DNA of 34,043 bases from Kiritimatiellia bacterium (GTDB taxonomy: Bacteria; Verrucomicrobiota; Kiritimatiellia; RFP12; UBA1067), in contig JAFWBO010000113.1 in NCBI GenBank assembly GCA_017507065.1, positions 1-34,043 of the forward strand, written 5' to 3'. A program made the translations under genes and the position numbers. Positions 22,587 through 30,369 of the stretch are shown here, piece by piece; the stretch's first letter is position 1, and every line of letters begins with the position of its first letter. The notes beneath the pieces were generated by a model. It did no database searches, was not told where the DNA came from, and saw nothing but the letters and a program-made list of their open reading frames with translations.

Positions 22587-23740
22587 TTCATCACCGCCCT
22601 GCGAATCATTTCGCGTTTCCTGTCTCTGAGCGAATGCACCCCGACGGACAGGATCGTTCCCACGGCGAAGAACGAGCAAAGCATGTTCGTTCCCCCGTAG
22701 CTGAAAAACGGCAGGGCCATCCCCTTGGTGGGAAGCGCGTTGCACACGACGCCGAGATTGAACACGGCCTGGAAAAAGACCAGGAACGCCATGCCGAGGG
22801 CGATATTCCTGCCGAGCCTGTCGGTGGCTTTGCAGGCGATGTAAACGGAAAGCGCGAAGAACGCGGCGAAAAGCAAGAGGACGCCGAGCGTGAAGAAAAG
22901 CCCGAGCTCCTCGCCGCCGACGGCGAAAATGAAATCGGTGTGCGCTTCCGGGAGATAGAAATGCTTCTGCATCGACTCTCCGAGGCCGACGCCCGTGATG
23001 CCGCCGTTCTTTATGGCGACAAGAGCCTGCTCCGCCTGGTATGCGGCGCGTTTCGACGCCTCGTCGGCGACCCCGCCGCCTGCCGCTGCCGATCCGCCGA
23101 AAAACGCCGCGAGCCGCGCCATGCGGTTGGCGTTGTTGAAAAGCTTGAAAAGGACGAGCGATCCTCCGCACGTGCCGAGGGCCAATATATGCGTGAACCG
23201 CACTCCCGAAAGAAACATTACGAGCACGCCGGCCGCCGACATGACGAGAACCGAACCGAAATCGGGTTCGAACAGAACCGGCAGGATGAGACCGCCCATT
23301 ATCACAGCCGAAGATAACGCGCCTCGCTTGAAAAGTTCCACGCGCCAGCCCGCCTTGTCGAGCCACACTGCGAGCGAGACGACAACCGCGATCTTCGCGA
23401 ATTCGCTCGGCTGCATGTTCACCGGGCCCACCGGAATCCATCGGTACGAGCCGTTGATCGGCTTGAAATGGAAAACAAGAACGAGAAGCGCGAGAGTGCA
23501 GACGTAGAAAAGAACCGCGAGAACGCCTGCCGAGCGCCACCGCCTGTAGTCAAACGCCGCCGCAAGCGCGGCTACGAGCGCCCCGGCAACCACGAAAACA
23601 GCCTGCCGCACCATGAAGTGGTGCGGATTCCCATAGATCCTGAGGGCGTTGGCCTCGCTTGCGCTCGAAAGAACGACAAGGCCCAGCGCCGCGATTGCCG
23701 CGACAACCAGGCCGAATGCGAAAAGCGGCGTTTTCTTCAC
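22583..23740 (-). CDS. ftsW: FtsW/RodA/SpoVE-family peptidoglycan glycosyltransferase
   Basis: A 385-residue SEDS protein with about ten membrane helices that polymerises lipid II into glycan strands. Hallmarks are GSYRWIPVGPVNMQPSEFAKIAVV, LFEPDFGSVLVM, VGLGESMQKHFYLPEAHTDFIFAVGGEELGL and LPTKGMALPFFSYGGTNMLCSF. The PEAHTDFIFAVIGEE and GxxLPFxSYGGSS-type ends favour FtsW (division) over RodA (elongation), as does the murD neighbour. The start is a GTG at 23740, 7 nt past the LysM gene, without a clear ribosome-binding site, so coupled translation is likely. The stop overlaps xseA. Confidence 0.92.
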   Translation of the reverse strand: MKKTPLFAFGLVVAAIAALGLVVLSSASEANALRIYGNPHHFMVRQAVFVVAGALVAALAAAFDYRRWRSAGVLAVLFYVCTLALLVLVFHFKPINGSYRWIPVGPVNMQPSEFAKIAVVVSLAVWLDKAGWRVELFKRGALSSAVIMGGLILPVLFEPDFGSVLVMSAAGVLVMFLSGVRFTHILALGTCGGSLVLFKLFNNANRMARLAAFFGGSAAAGGGVADEASKRAAYQAEQALVAIKNGGITGVGLGESMQKHFYLPEAHTDFIFAVGGEELGLFFTLGVLLLFAAFFALSVYIACKATDRLGRNIALGMAFLVFFQAVFNLGVVCNALPTKGMALPFFSYGGTNMLCSFFAVGTILSVGVHSLRDRKREMIRRAVMK

Positions 23741-23747
23741 CGCAGCA

Positions 23748-24830
23748 TCAGAACTTTGCGCCGGCGGGCACTTTGATCGTCTGTCCGGGCTTCAGCTCTT
23801 CGTCTGGCGACATGTTGTTCGCCTCGCGGATCTCTCCGGGAGTGTTGAGATTCCAGCGTATGGAAAGCTCGAGAAGGTCTTCGCCTTCGCGCACTTCATA
23901 CGTGCGGAGCTCGGCGGCATCGCTCTTTGCCGGAGCCGCCTCGGCAGGCGCTTCCTTCGCTTCTTCCGCTTTTGCGGCCGGGGCCGCCTCTTCGCTCTGC
24001 GCGGCAGGGCCGGCGACGGGCGCAGGCGTCTCCTCCGCGGCCTTTGCCGGCGCGGATTCGGCCTTCGGCTTCTTCTCGGCCGCGGCCACAGGCGCCTTGG
24101 CTGCGGCGCGCTGCTGCTTCTCGACCTTCTCGGCCGGGACTTTCAGCTTCTGCCCGATGCGGATCATGTCTGAAGAAAGCGAATTGAGCTCCTTGAGCTG
24201 ACGGACGGTTATGCCGCCGGCGAGAGCGATCTTGCCGAGGCTGTCGCCGCTCTTGACGACATACTCTTTGACGGCGCCTTCGTATTTTGCGTTCTTGGCG
24301 GGAGCGGCGCTCTTGGCGGGAGCCGCTTTCGGCGCCGCGGGCTTCTCGGCGGCCTTGCCGACATCGAGTTTGCCGGGAAGGATCAGCTTCTGCCCGAAGA
24401 GGATCTTGTCGCCCTTGAGAGATGCGTTCTCCTTGCGGATGGCATCCATCCTGATGTTGAACTTCTTGGAAATTTTGGAAAGCGTATCGCCGCGCTGGAC
24501 GTAGTAGACCGTCGTCTCCTGCACGGGCTTCTTCTCCTCGGGAGCCTCAACCTTGCACGTGCAGTCGCTCGCTCCGCAGGCGCACGGCGCGGTATGCTTC
24601 GTGCCAGGCGCGCATTTGCACTTCACTTCTACTTCTTCGATCGGCGCCGGCTTTTCTTCGACGGTTTCTTCCTTGGGCGGCTTCTCGTCCGCAGGCGCTC
24701 CGGCGTTCTTCTCCGCGACCTCGGCCGCGTTTTTGTTCCTGTCGGCAGGCTTCACGTAATTGGGGTCGACGCAACCCGCAACCGCCGCCGCGGCGGCCGC
24801 AATCGCCGCCATAACTGCATATCTGTTCAT
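23748..24830 (-). CDS. lipoprotein with three LysM domains and a Cys-rich segment
   Basis: A 360-residue envelope protein. The signal ends in a lipobox (AVAGC, lipidated Cys20). Three LysM domains that bind peptidoglycan N-acetylglucosamine lie at about 108-152 (YYVQRGDTLSKISKKF), 189-232 (EYVVKSGDSLGKIA) and 309-355 (RTYEVREGEDLLELS), joined by Ala/Pro/Lys linkers. Between lipobox and LysM1 is a Cys cluster with three CxC pairs (C71/C73, C83/C85, C90/C92). There is no peptidase domain, unlike NlpD. Lying between murD (4-bp ATGA overlap) and ftsW, it probably tethers the outer membrane to septal or nascent wall; that role is inferred. Confidence 0.88.
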   Translation of the reverse strand: MNRYAVMAAIAAAAAAVAGCVDPNYVKPADRNKNAAEVAEKNAGAPADEKPPKEETVEEKPAPIEEVEVKCKCAPGTKHTAPCACGASDCTCKVEAPEEKKPVQETTVYYVQRGDTLSKISKKFNIRMDAIRKENASLKGDKILFGQKLILPGKLDVGKAAEKPAAPKAAPAKSAAPAKNAKYEGAVKEYVVKSGDSLGKIALAGGITVRQLKELNSLSSDMIRIGQKLKVPAEKVEKQQRAAAKAPVAAAEKKPKAESAPAKAAEETPAPVAGPAAQSEEAAPAAKAEEAKEAPAEAAPAKSDAAELRTYEVREGEDLLELSIRWNLNTPGEIREANNMSPDEELKPGQTIKVPAGAKF

Positions 24831-25936
24831 TTTTTTTGTCCTTCTTTTTTTGCCAGCTCCGCGAAAACATCTCCGCGTTCGCCGAAATTTTCAAACTGAT
24901 CGTAGCTCGCGGCGCCGGGCGAAAGGAGAACCGTCTCTCCCGAAACCGCTTCGCGCGCCGCAGCCGACACGGCATTTTCGAGCGTCCCGCAGATATCGCA
25001 ATCGAGGGATTCTCTCCATGCCGCATTGAACTTTTCGGCGCACTCCCCTATAAGATACACTTTTTTGACCCGTTTCGTCAAGCCCCCCGCGAAAATTTCC
25101 GGATTTTCCCCTTTGGCCCTTCCGCCTGCTATCAGCCTCACCGGAGAGGCCGCCATCTCCACTCCCGCGGCAGTTGCGGCCAAAGACGTGGCTTTGGAAT
25201 CGTCCACCCATGTGACGCCGCCGAAAACCCCGACCGTCTGCATCCTGTGGGGAAGAGGCGAGAAAAAACGGAACGCGCTCTCTATCGCGCCGTCGCGCAG
25301 CCCCGCGCGGCGCATGAGCCACACGGCCGCCGCCGCGTTCCGGAGAAGAACTCCGCTCCCGAAATACGTCCCTTGCGCGAATCGCGATGCATCCTCGCAC
25401 GGCGTGGACGGAAGCGAAAAGTCGAGCGACTCCTTTGCCATCCCGAGCAGACGCCTTTTCACCGCATGGTACGCCTCGCGCGAACCGTGCCTGTCGAGAT
25501 GGTCGTCCTGAAGGTTGAGTATGACGGCGGCCTCGAACGCGTTCGGCGGAAGATTCGTCGTCTCGAGCTGGAAACTCGAAACTTCGACGACGGCCCAGTC
25601 GCATTCCGGCACGGCCGAGACGGGAAGCCCGTAATTGCCGCACGCGACAGCCTTCGCTCCTGAAAGCGAAAGTGCGTCGGCGACAAGTTTCACCACGCTC
25701 GATTTGCCTTTGGAGCCGGTCACGGCGAGCATTTTCACGCCGCGCCGCATCAGATCGCGGACCCCGTACTCGAGCTCGCTCATCGTCCTGACGCCGGGAG
25801 AAACCACGACAAGGTCGATGCCGTCGGCGAAAGAAACCTCGCCGCCGCGGCGTGTTGCGAGAGCCGCGGCCGCCTGGCCGCTCACGCCCTTGCCGACGAC
25901 GAGCGTTTTCACCGTTGTTTTCTTTTCCGCGGACAC
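24827..25936 (-). CDS. murD: UDP-N-acetylmuramoyl-L-alanine:D-glutamate ligase, compact form
   Basis: MurD adds D-glutamate to UDP-MurNAc-L-Ala with ATP. Kept motifs: KGVSGQAAA (16-24), VVVSPGV (43-49), the ATP loop GSKGKSS (74-80; GTNGKS is usual), NLQDDHLDRHGS (141-152), the likely carbamylated Lys in AVKRRLLG (K160), DDSKATS (245-251) and LSPGAASYDQFENFGERG (338-355). At 369 residues it is about 70 shorter than normal. Part of the N-terminal UDP-binding domain and the stretch after the carbamylated Lys are missing. The start is GTG at 25936, with a weak ribosome-binding site, 4 nt after the lipoprotein gene. All catalytic motifs remain, so I take it as functional. Confidence 0.88.
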   Translation of the reverse strand: MSAEKKTTVKTLVVGKGVSGQAAAALATRRGGEVSFADGIDLVVVSPGVRTMSELEYGVRDLMRRGVKMLAVTGSKGKSSVVKLVADALSLSGAKAVACGNYGLPVSAVPECDWAVVEVSSFQLETTNLPPNAFEAAVILNLQDDHLDRHGSREAYHAVKRRLLGMAKESLDFSLPSTPCEDASRFAQGTYFGSGVLLRNAAAAVWLMRRAGLRDGAIESAFRFFSPLPHRMQTVGVFGGVTWVDDSKATSLAATAAGVEMAASPVRLIAGGRAKGENPEIFAGGLTKRVKKVYLIGECAEKFNAAWRESLDCDICGTLENAVSAAAREAVSGETVLLSPGAASYDQFENFGERGDVFAELAKKEGQKK

Positions 25937-25940
25937 AGAC

Positions 25941-26717
25941 TTAAAGCCCGACTGCTTCGGCCGGAGCCGAGACGTCGGAGGCCGCCGCCGCGGCGGCTTC
26001 GCGCTCGAGCTTCTCTTTCTTCGCCTTCAGATAGCTCTCGAGCATTTCCTGCTGATCTTCGACGCTTTCGACGATCCCGCATCCCGGCCTGTTCTTGTCC
26101 TGCACCGAGAGCATCGCCGACCAGAGCCCCTTGGCGTTCAGGCCAACGCATCCCATCACCCTGAGACGGCGGTATTCGGCGGCCCAGCTGTTTTCGAAGA
26201 GATAGAATTTCTTGGCTCCGTACTGCGTTTCGAGAGCGAGGCGTATGGTCTCGAGCGCGGCGAGCGCCTCATCGCGGGTCTTCCAATGCGACGTGAAGAA
26301 CGCCTCGCCCGTTTCCCACGTATCGAGATCTTCGTTGTAATGGGAAACGAAACCGCACTTGCCCTTGAGCCCGAACGCCTCCGAATCCTTCGCCCACGTC
26401 ACGAACCACGGTTCGACAAAAAGCTTCTCGTATCCTGCGGGAATCGTTTTGAACGGCTCGGACGGCTGGATTATCCCCGCCGCCGCGACGAGGGACGTCT
26501 CGGCCGGTTCGAAATCGTACTTTTCGAAAACGGAAAGGACGCGGGCGGGAAGGACGTTTGTGACGCCGCCGACGATGAAAAAGCTCTCCGCCGGACGTTT
26601 TCTTTTTTTGATATCGGCGCCCTTGTATCCGAAAAGCTCCGCTTCGCTCTTGAAGCACCCCGAGAAAAGGACGGAAACTGCGATTGCGGCAAAAAGGAAA
26701 ACTTTATTTGCGGACAT
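25941..26717 (-). CDS. lipoprotein of unknown function
   Basis: A 258-residue lipoprotein. MSANKVFLFAAIAVSVLFSGC ends in a lipobox with Cys21. The mature part is a mixed alpha/beta domain (about 35-215) containing FFIVGGVTNVLP, EPWFVTWAKDSEAFG and YLFENSWAAEYRRL, then a charged coiled coil (QQEMLESYLKAKKEKLEREA) and an Ala-rich tail. I know no family for it. The frame is open upstream into the tRNA, but the ATG at 26717 has AAGGAG 9 nt before it and begins the signal peptide. It is the first protein gene after the two tRNAs and lies 4 nt before murD, suggesting a wall-related role. Confidence 0.78.
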   Translation of the reverse strand: MSANKVFLFAAIAVSVLFSGCFKSEAELFGYKGADIKKRKRPAESFFIVGGVTNVLPARVLSVFEKYDFEPAETSLVAAAGIIQPSEPFKTIPAGYEKLFVEPWFVTWAKDSEAFGLKGKCGFVSHYNEDLDTWETGEAFFTSHWKTRDEALAALETIRLALETQYGAKKFYLFENSWAAEYRRLRVMGCVGLNAKGLWSAMLSVQDKNRPGCGIVESVEDQQEMLESYLKAKKEKLEREAAAAAASDVSAPAEAVGL

Positions 26718-26738
26718 GGCTTTGTGCTCCTTACAAAT

Positions 26739-26815
<77 letters not shown>

Positions 26816-26832
26816 ATCTTGCATTTCACGAA

Positions 26833-26909
26833 TGGCGGGGCTGGCGGGAGTCGAACCCACAACCCTCAGATTCGTAGTCTGATGCTCTATCCAGTTGAGC
26901 TACAGCCCC
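26833..26909 (-). tRNA. tRNA-Arg(ACG)
   Basis: A 77-nt cloverleaf with encoded CCA. The acceptor is GGGGCTG/CAGCCCC, the anticodon loop CTACGAA carries ACG (read as ICG), and the T-arm is GTGGG-TTCGACT-CCCGC. It decodes CGU, CGC and CGA. It is the first gene after the promoter at 26929-26957. Confidence 0.97.
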
Positions 26910-26928
26910 AATCCGTAAAACGATGCGT

Positions 26929-26957
26929 ATTATACCATATTCACCTGTCTGTTGCAA
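26929..26957 (-). promoter_or_regulatory. sigma70-type promoter for tRNA-murD-ftsW unit
   Basis: On the minus strand: -35 TTGCAA (26957-26952), 17-nt spacer, and -10 TATAAT (26934-26929) with TGG before it. The predicted start near 26922 lies about 13 nt before the tRNA-Arg 5' end. Confidence 0.85.
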
Positions 26958-27041
26958 TACGAAAAATTATCTTGCCGCAATTCCGCGGTCCGGCGCCCGG
27001 ACTTCTGAGCCATGCGCCGGGAAAATCGCACTTTATGCATC

Positions 27042-27070
27042 TTGACCGCATCGAAGACATTTTGCTATAA
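27042..27070 (+). promoter_or_regulatory. sigma70-type promoter for FAD oxidoreductase gene
   Basis: -35 TTGACC (27042-27047), 17-nt spacer, and extended -10 TGCTATAAT with TATAAT at 27065-27070. The ATG at 27098 is preceded by AGAAAGGG. This is one of the closest matches to consensus in the window. Confidence 0.88.
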
Positions 27071-27097
27071 TGTCCGGCGACAGAAAGGGAATTCCAT

Positions 27098-28558
27098 ATG
27101 CACGACACGATTTTGACAACCAGAAGAAATCTCCTTAAAACCGCCGTTTTCGGCGCAGCGGCTTTTACCGTGAGCGGACCGGCCGCGGCGGAAAAGACGG
27201 ACGGCGATGACGTCCCTGTATGTTTTTCAGCCGACGTGTGCGTTCTCGGCGGAAGCACGACGGGCGTGTTCGCCGCCGTGCGCGCCGCGGAAAAAGGCAT
27301 GAGGGTGGCGATCGTCGAGAACGAAGGATTTTTCGGAGGAACGGCCGTGGGAGGATACGTCCCCATCTGGCACTCGCTCTACGACACTACAGGCAAGAGA
27401 CAGATCATTTCCGGCCTGACGGACCGCATAGAACGCGAACTCGTAAAGAGACGCGAAGCCGTAATGAAAGATCCGGCGTCGCCTTCTGCCGGAGCCATTC
27501 TCAACGTGCAGGCCCTCTCGTTCGCGCTCGACAGTCTCGTATCTGCCAATCCGCTCATCCGCCCGTTCCTGCATGCCAGGGTGGTCGCGGCCCGCAAAAG
27601 CGCCGACGGCCGCGTGACCCACGCGATAATAGAGGACAAGGACGGCAGGCGCGCCATCGCCGCCAAGTTTTTCATCGACGCCACGGGCGACGCCGATTTC
27701 GCCGTCCAGGCCGGACTGTCGACATGGAAACACGCGCGCACCGACATGCAGGCGCATACTACCTGTGCGATCCTCTCGGGCATAGACAGCCTTTCACGGC
27801 GCAGGAAAGATTTCTCGTTCGGGAAAATACTCGGCCGCGGCGGAGAAGCGGCCCTCGGCCATTCGTTCTGGTGGGGCTGCGAAGTGGTAGGCTGCCCGTC
27901 GCTCACGTTTTTCGCGGGAACCCGCATATCGAAATGCGATCCGTCTTCCGCCGACGATCTGACGCGCGGCGAAATGGAAGGACGCGCGCAGCTAAAGAAA
28001 ATCGTCGATGCTGTCAACCGCCGCTTCCCGCCGGGAAAAGGCCGCGCGCCGGTGGCGGTGGCCGCGGTGGCCCCGATGATGGGCATACGGGAAAGCCGCC
28101 ATATAGACGCGCTCTACAGGGTGACAAAAGACGACGTGCTTTCGGGGAAGCGTTTCGACGATGTCGTCGCGCGGGGAAGCTACCGCATCGACATCCACGA
28201 GGGGGAAGGCATAACGTTTTTCTATCTCGACGGACGCAAAGAGCGCATGGTCGCGACGGAGAACGGCAAGGTTAAATGGGAAAAGAGCAGGTGGAGCGCG
28301 AAAGACGCGCGGCACGCCACCTGGTATGAAATCCCCTACCGCGCGCTCGTGCCGAAAGGATCGGTGAACGTTATCTGCGCCGGAAGAATGATAGACGCCT
28401 CGCGCGAAGCCTACGGAGCGATCCGCGTGATGGTGAACTGCAACCAGATGGGCGAATCGGCCGGGCTCGCCGCGGCGCGAGCCGTCAAAGAAGGCCTCGC
28501 GGCCGCCGACGCCTACGACGGCTCGGCGATTCCGGCGCCCGGCCAGGCGATGCTTTGA
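27098..28558 (+). CDS. Tat-exported FAD-dependent oxidoreductase (FAD_oxidored family)
   Basis: A 486-residue flavoprotein. The N-terminus TTRRNLLKTAVFGAAAF has a twin-arginine (R9, R10) export signal, so the protein should fold with FAD in the cytoplasm and work in the periplasm. The FAD-binding Rossmann segment is DVCVLGGSTTGVFAAVRAAEKG (46-67) with E74 for the ribose; GFFGGTAVGG follows. FIDATGDADFA, MMGIRESRHI and VICAGRMIDASREAYGAIRVM...GESAGLAAA are typical of Pfam FAD_oxidored (PF12831), often found near polysaccharide-degradation genes in gut and PVC bacteria. The substrate is unknown. It is a single-gene unit with a strong promoter and converges on rlmB. Confidence 0.9.
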   Translation: MHDTILTTRRNLLKTAVFGAAAFTVSGPAAAEKTDGDDVPVCFSADVCVLGGSTTGVFAAVRAAEKGMRVAIVENEGFFGGTAVGGYVPIWHSLYDTTGKRQIISGLTDRIERELVKRREAVMKDPASPSAGAILNVQALSFALDSLVSANPLIRPFLHARVVAARKSADGRVTHAIIEDKDGRRAIAAKFFIDATGDADFAVQAGLSTWKHARTDMQAHTTCAILSGIDSLSRRRKDFSFGKILGRGGEAALGHSFWWGCEVVGCPSLTFFAGTRISKCDPSSADDLTRGEMEGRAQLKKIVDAVNRRFPPGKGRAPVAVAAVAPMMGIRESRHIDALYRVTKDDVLSGKRFDDVVARGSYRIDIHEGEGITFFYLDGRKERMVATENGKVKWEKSRWSAKDARHATWYEIPYRALVPKGSVNVICAGRMIDASREAYGAIRVMVNCNQMGESAGLAAARAVKEGLAAADAYDGSAIPAPGQAML

Positions 28559-28580
28559 CGGAATTAAAACCGCGCCTCGC

Positions 28581-28607
28581 CGTTCCTGCTCACCTGCCGC
28601 AGGAACG
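28581..28607. terminator. possible hairpin between convergent genes
   Basis: CGTTCCTG (28581-28588) and CAGGAACG (28600-28607) form an 8-bp stem with an 11-nt loop. It lies just past the oxidoreductase stop and overlaps the end of rlmB. No T-run follows, so termination is only a guess. Confidence 0.4.
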
Positions 28608-29381
28608 CTGGCGGATGATTTCGTACATCGCCACGGATGCGGCGACGGCGGCGTTGAGCGACTCGAACCCGCCGGGCATGGGTATCTCGGCTGCAAAATC
28701 GCATTTTTTGCGGACAAGCCTCGACACTCCCGCGCCTTCCGCACCTATCACAAGCGCAACCTTCCCCTTGAAATCGACCTCGGTGTAACGCTTCGCGCCT
28801 TCGCCCATGTCGAGCGCCGTTATCCAGAACCCGGCCTCTTTCAGATCGTCGAGCGCGCGGCAGACATTTACGACCCGCGCGATTTTCACGTGCTCCACGC
28901 CGCCAGCCGAAGCGCGCGCCGCCGCAGGCGTAATCCCGCACGCCCTGTCCTCGGCGACCACCGCGCCCGTCGCGCCCACCGCCGCGGCCGTGCGCAGTAT
29001 TGCGCCTACGTTCTGCGGATCTTCGAGATGGTCGAACACCACGACAAGCGCGTTTTCGTCTTCCGCGGCGTCGGCGAGTATTTCGCGGAATTCCACGTAC
29101 GGATAGCCGGACGTCTTGAGCGCAACCCCCTGATGATGCCCGAAACGCGCGAGCCGGTCGAGCTGCGGCCGGTCCATCGTCCTCACGACGAGACGCCTCG
29201 ATACGGCTTCGTCGCGGATGCGCGCGATCTGCGCGTCCTCGTGGTCTGTCCTCGGAGGAAGGACTATCTCGGTGCACGTTCTCCGCCCTGCGGCGAGAGC
29301 CTCCTCCACCGGGTTGCGGCCGTATATCCACTCGCCGCCCGACACCATTTCCCTCGGTCCCTGTCTGTGCGTTCTGTCCAT
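28590..29381 (-). CDS. rlmB: TrmH/SpoU-family 23S rRNA 2'-O-ribose methyltransferase RlmB
   Basis: A 263-residue SpoU methyltransferase. The N-terminal substrate-binding domain begins EWIYGRNPVEEAL (17-29), as in RlmB. GHHQGVAL (81-88) leads to the knot domain: DHLEDPQNVGAILRTA (117-132) with N124, ITPAAARASAGGVEHV (150-165), VIGAEGAGVS (211-220) and IPMPGGFESLNAAVAASVA (233-251). It 2'-O-methylates G2251 of 23S rRNA. SpoU proteins with other targets share the fold, but the N-terminal GRNPV motif favours RlmB. I use the ATG at 29381; an internal ATG at 29348 (MVSGGEW) is possible. It is last in its operon, 12 nt after the methyltransferase. Confidence 0.87.
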   Translation of the reverse strand: MDRTHRQGPREMVSGGEWIYGRNPVEEALAAGRRTCTEIVLPPRTDHEDAQIARIRDEAVSRRLVVRTMDRPQLDRLARFGHHQGVALKTSGYPYVEFREILADAAEDENALVVVFDHLEDPQNVGAILRTAAAVGATGAVVAEDRACGITPAAARASAGGVEHVKIARVVNVCRALDDLKEAGFWITALDMGEGAKRYTEVDFKGKVALVIGAEGAGVSRLVRKKCDFAAEIPMPGGFESLNAAVAASVAMYEIIRQRSCGR

Positions 29382-29393
29382 GGCATGAAACCC

Positions 29394-30365
29394 TTATGCG
29401 TCCTTTACACCCTCGACGAGCCAATGCGGCATAGGCGGAGGAACCTGCCGCGTTTCGCCCGGCCTGAACCCGGCTTCGCGCATCCATCCTTTCAGTTCCG
29501 CGTCGGAAAACACCCAGCCGTTTTCGGTGGTGAGCGCCATGTTGAGCGCGAAGAGCGCGGAAAACGCCGGAGACGTGCGCGTGGAATCTGTCATCATGTC
29601 GAGAACCGCCACGCGGCCGCCCGGCTTGAGCGCCCTGTATGCGCGTTTCAGAATGCCGACTATATCCTCCGGCGACTCCTGATGGAGCGCGCCGAAGATC
29701 GTCACGAGATCGAAAGCCCCCTCTTCGAATTCGTCCGTTCGGTAATTGCCCGTGCGGCACTCTATTCGCCCTTCAAGGCGCGCGCCTTCGACATAGCGCG
29801 CGGCCTGTCGGCTTATCGCAGGCAGATCCACCGTGACGATTTCCGCGCCGGGATTCGCCCCGGCGATCAATATGGCGTAGGCTCCCGGCCCGCCTGCGAG
29901 ATCGAGCACGCGTCCTTCAACCTTGCCGAGCATGGGAACCACGCTTCTGCCTATGCCCATCGCGCGGCCGAACATCGCCGCGGCGAAAGCGCGGGTGCGC
30001 TCCTCGTTTTCGCCGAGATGGATCTCGGGCTTCTCCACGGGCTTTGACGAGATCGCGAATTCTTTCAGCCTCCCCCACGCGGGATACACGTCCATGTTGT
30101 AACGCACGGCCTTCGTGAGATCGGCCGCCCCTCCGGGAACGAGAGCGAGACGTCCGGCGGGAGTGTTCTCGTATACGCCCTCGGCCTTCTTCACGAGAAG
30201 CCCCTCCGCCGCGCACGCATCCGCGAGAAGCCTCATGCCGCGGCTCGAAGAATCGAAGCTTCCGTTCTCGACACTTTCGAAAAGATGCAGCTCGACAGCC
30301 GCGAAAAGAACGGCGCTTCCCCAGTAGGCGCTGGCAAGATCGACTATTTCTCCGAGACTTTTCAT
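29394..30365 (-). CDS. SAM-dependent O-methyltransferase (Methyltransf_2-like)
   Basis: A 323-residue class I methyltransferase of the type found in CrtF/acetylserotonin-O-methyltransferase-like enzymes (Pfam PF00891). The N-terminal dimerisation/winged-helix domain (1-90) includes WGSAVLFAAVELHLFESV, but its helix-turn-helix part is unusually short. The SAM site is RVLDLAGGPGAYAI (152-165), then IVTVDLP (176-182), GNYRTDEFEEGAFDLVTIFGALHQ (206-229) and LKPGGRVAVLDMM (246-258). The His in ALHQ matches the family position. The acceptor is unknown; in this family it is often a quinone- or polyketide-like phenol. The start at 30365 has GGAGGTG upstream. It lies 4 nt after the MBL hydrolase gene. 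Confidence 0.82.
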   Translation of the reverse strand: MKSLGEIVDLASAYWGSAVLFAAVELHLFESVENGSFDSSSRGMRLLADACAAEGLLVKKAEGVYENTPAGRLALVPGGAADLTKAVRYNMDVYPAWGRLKEFAISSKPVEKPEIHLGENEERTRAFAAAMFGRAMGIGRSVVPMLGKVEGRVLDLAGGPGAYAILIAGANPGAEIVTVDLPAISRQAARYVEGARLEGRIECRTGNYRTDEFEEGAFDLVTIFGALHQESPEDIVGILKRAYRALKPGGRVAVLDMMTDSTRTSPAFSALFALNMALTTENGWVFSDAELKGWMREAGFRPGETRQVPPPMPHWLVEGVKDA

Positions 30366-30369
30366 CCTC

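Noticed and set aside
22586-23540. N-terminal extension of the xseA frame by 318 codons
   Set aside because: It lies wholly over ftsW in another frame and is Arg-rich; the GTG at 22586 with a GTGA overlap is the real start.
26988-27020. Small inverted repeats (GTCCGG/CCGGAC and CCGGCGC/GCGCCGG) between divergent promoters
   Set aside because: Stems are only 6-7 bp in GC-rich DNA and compete with each other; no support for an operator beyond position.
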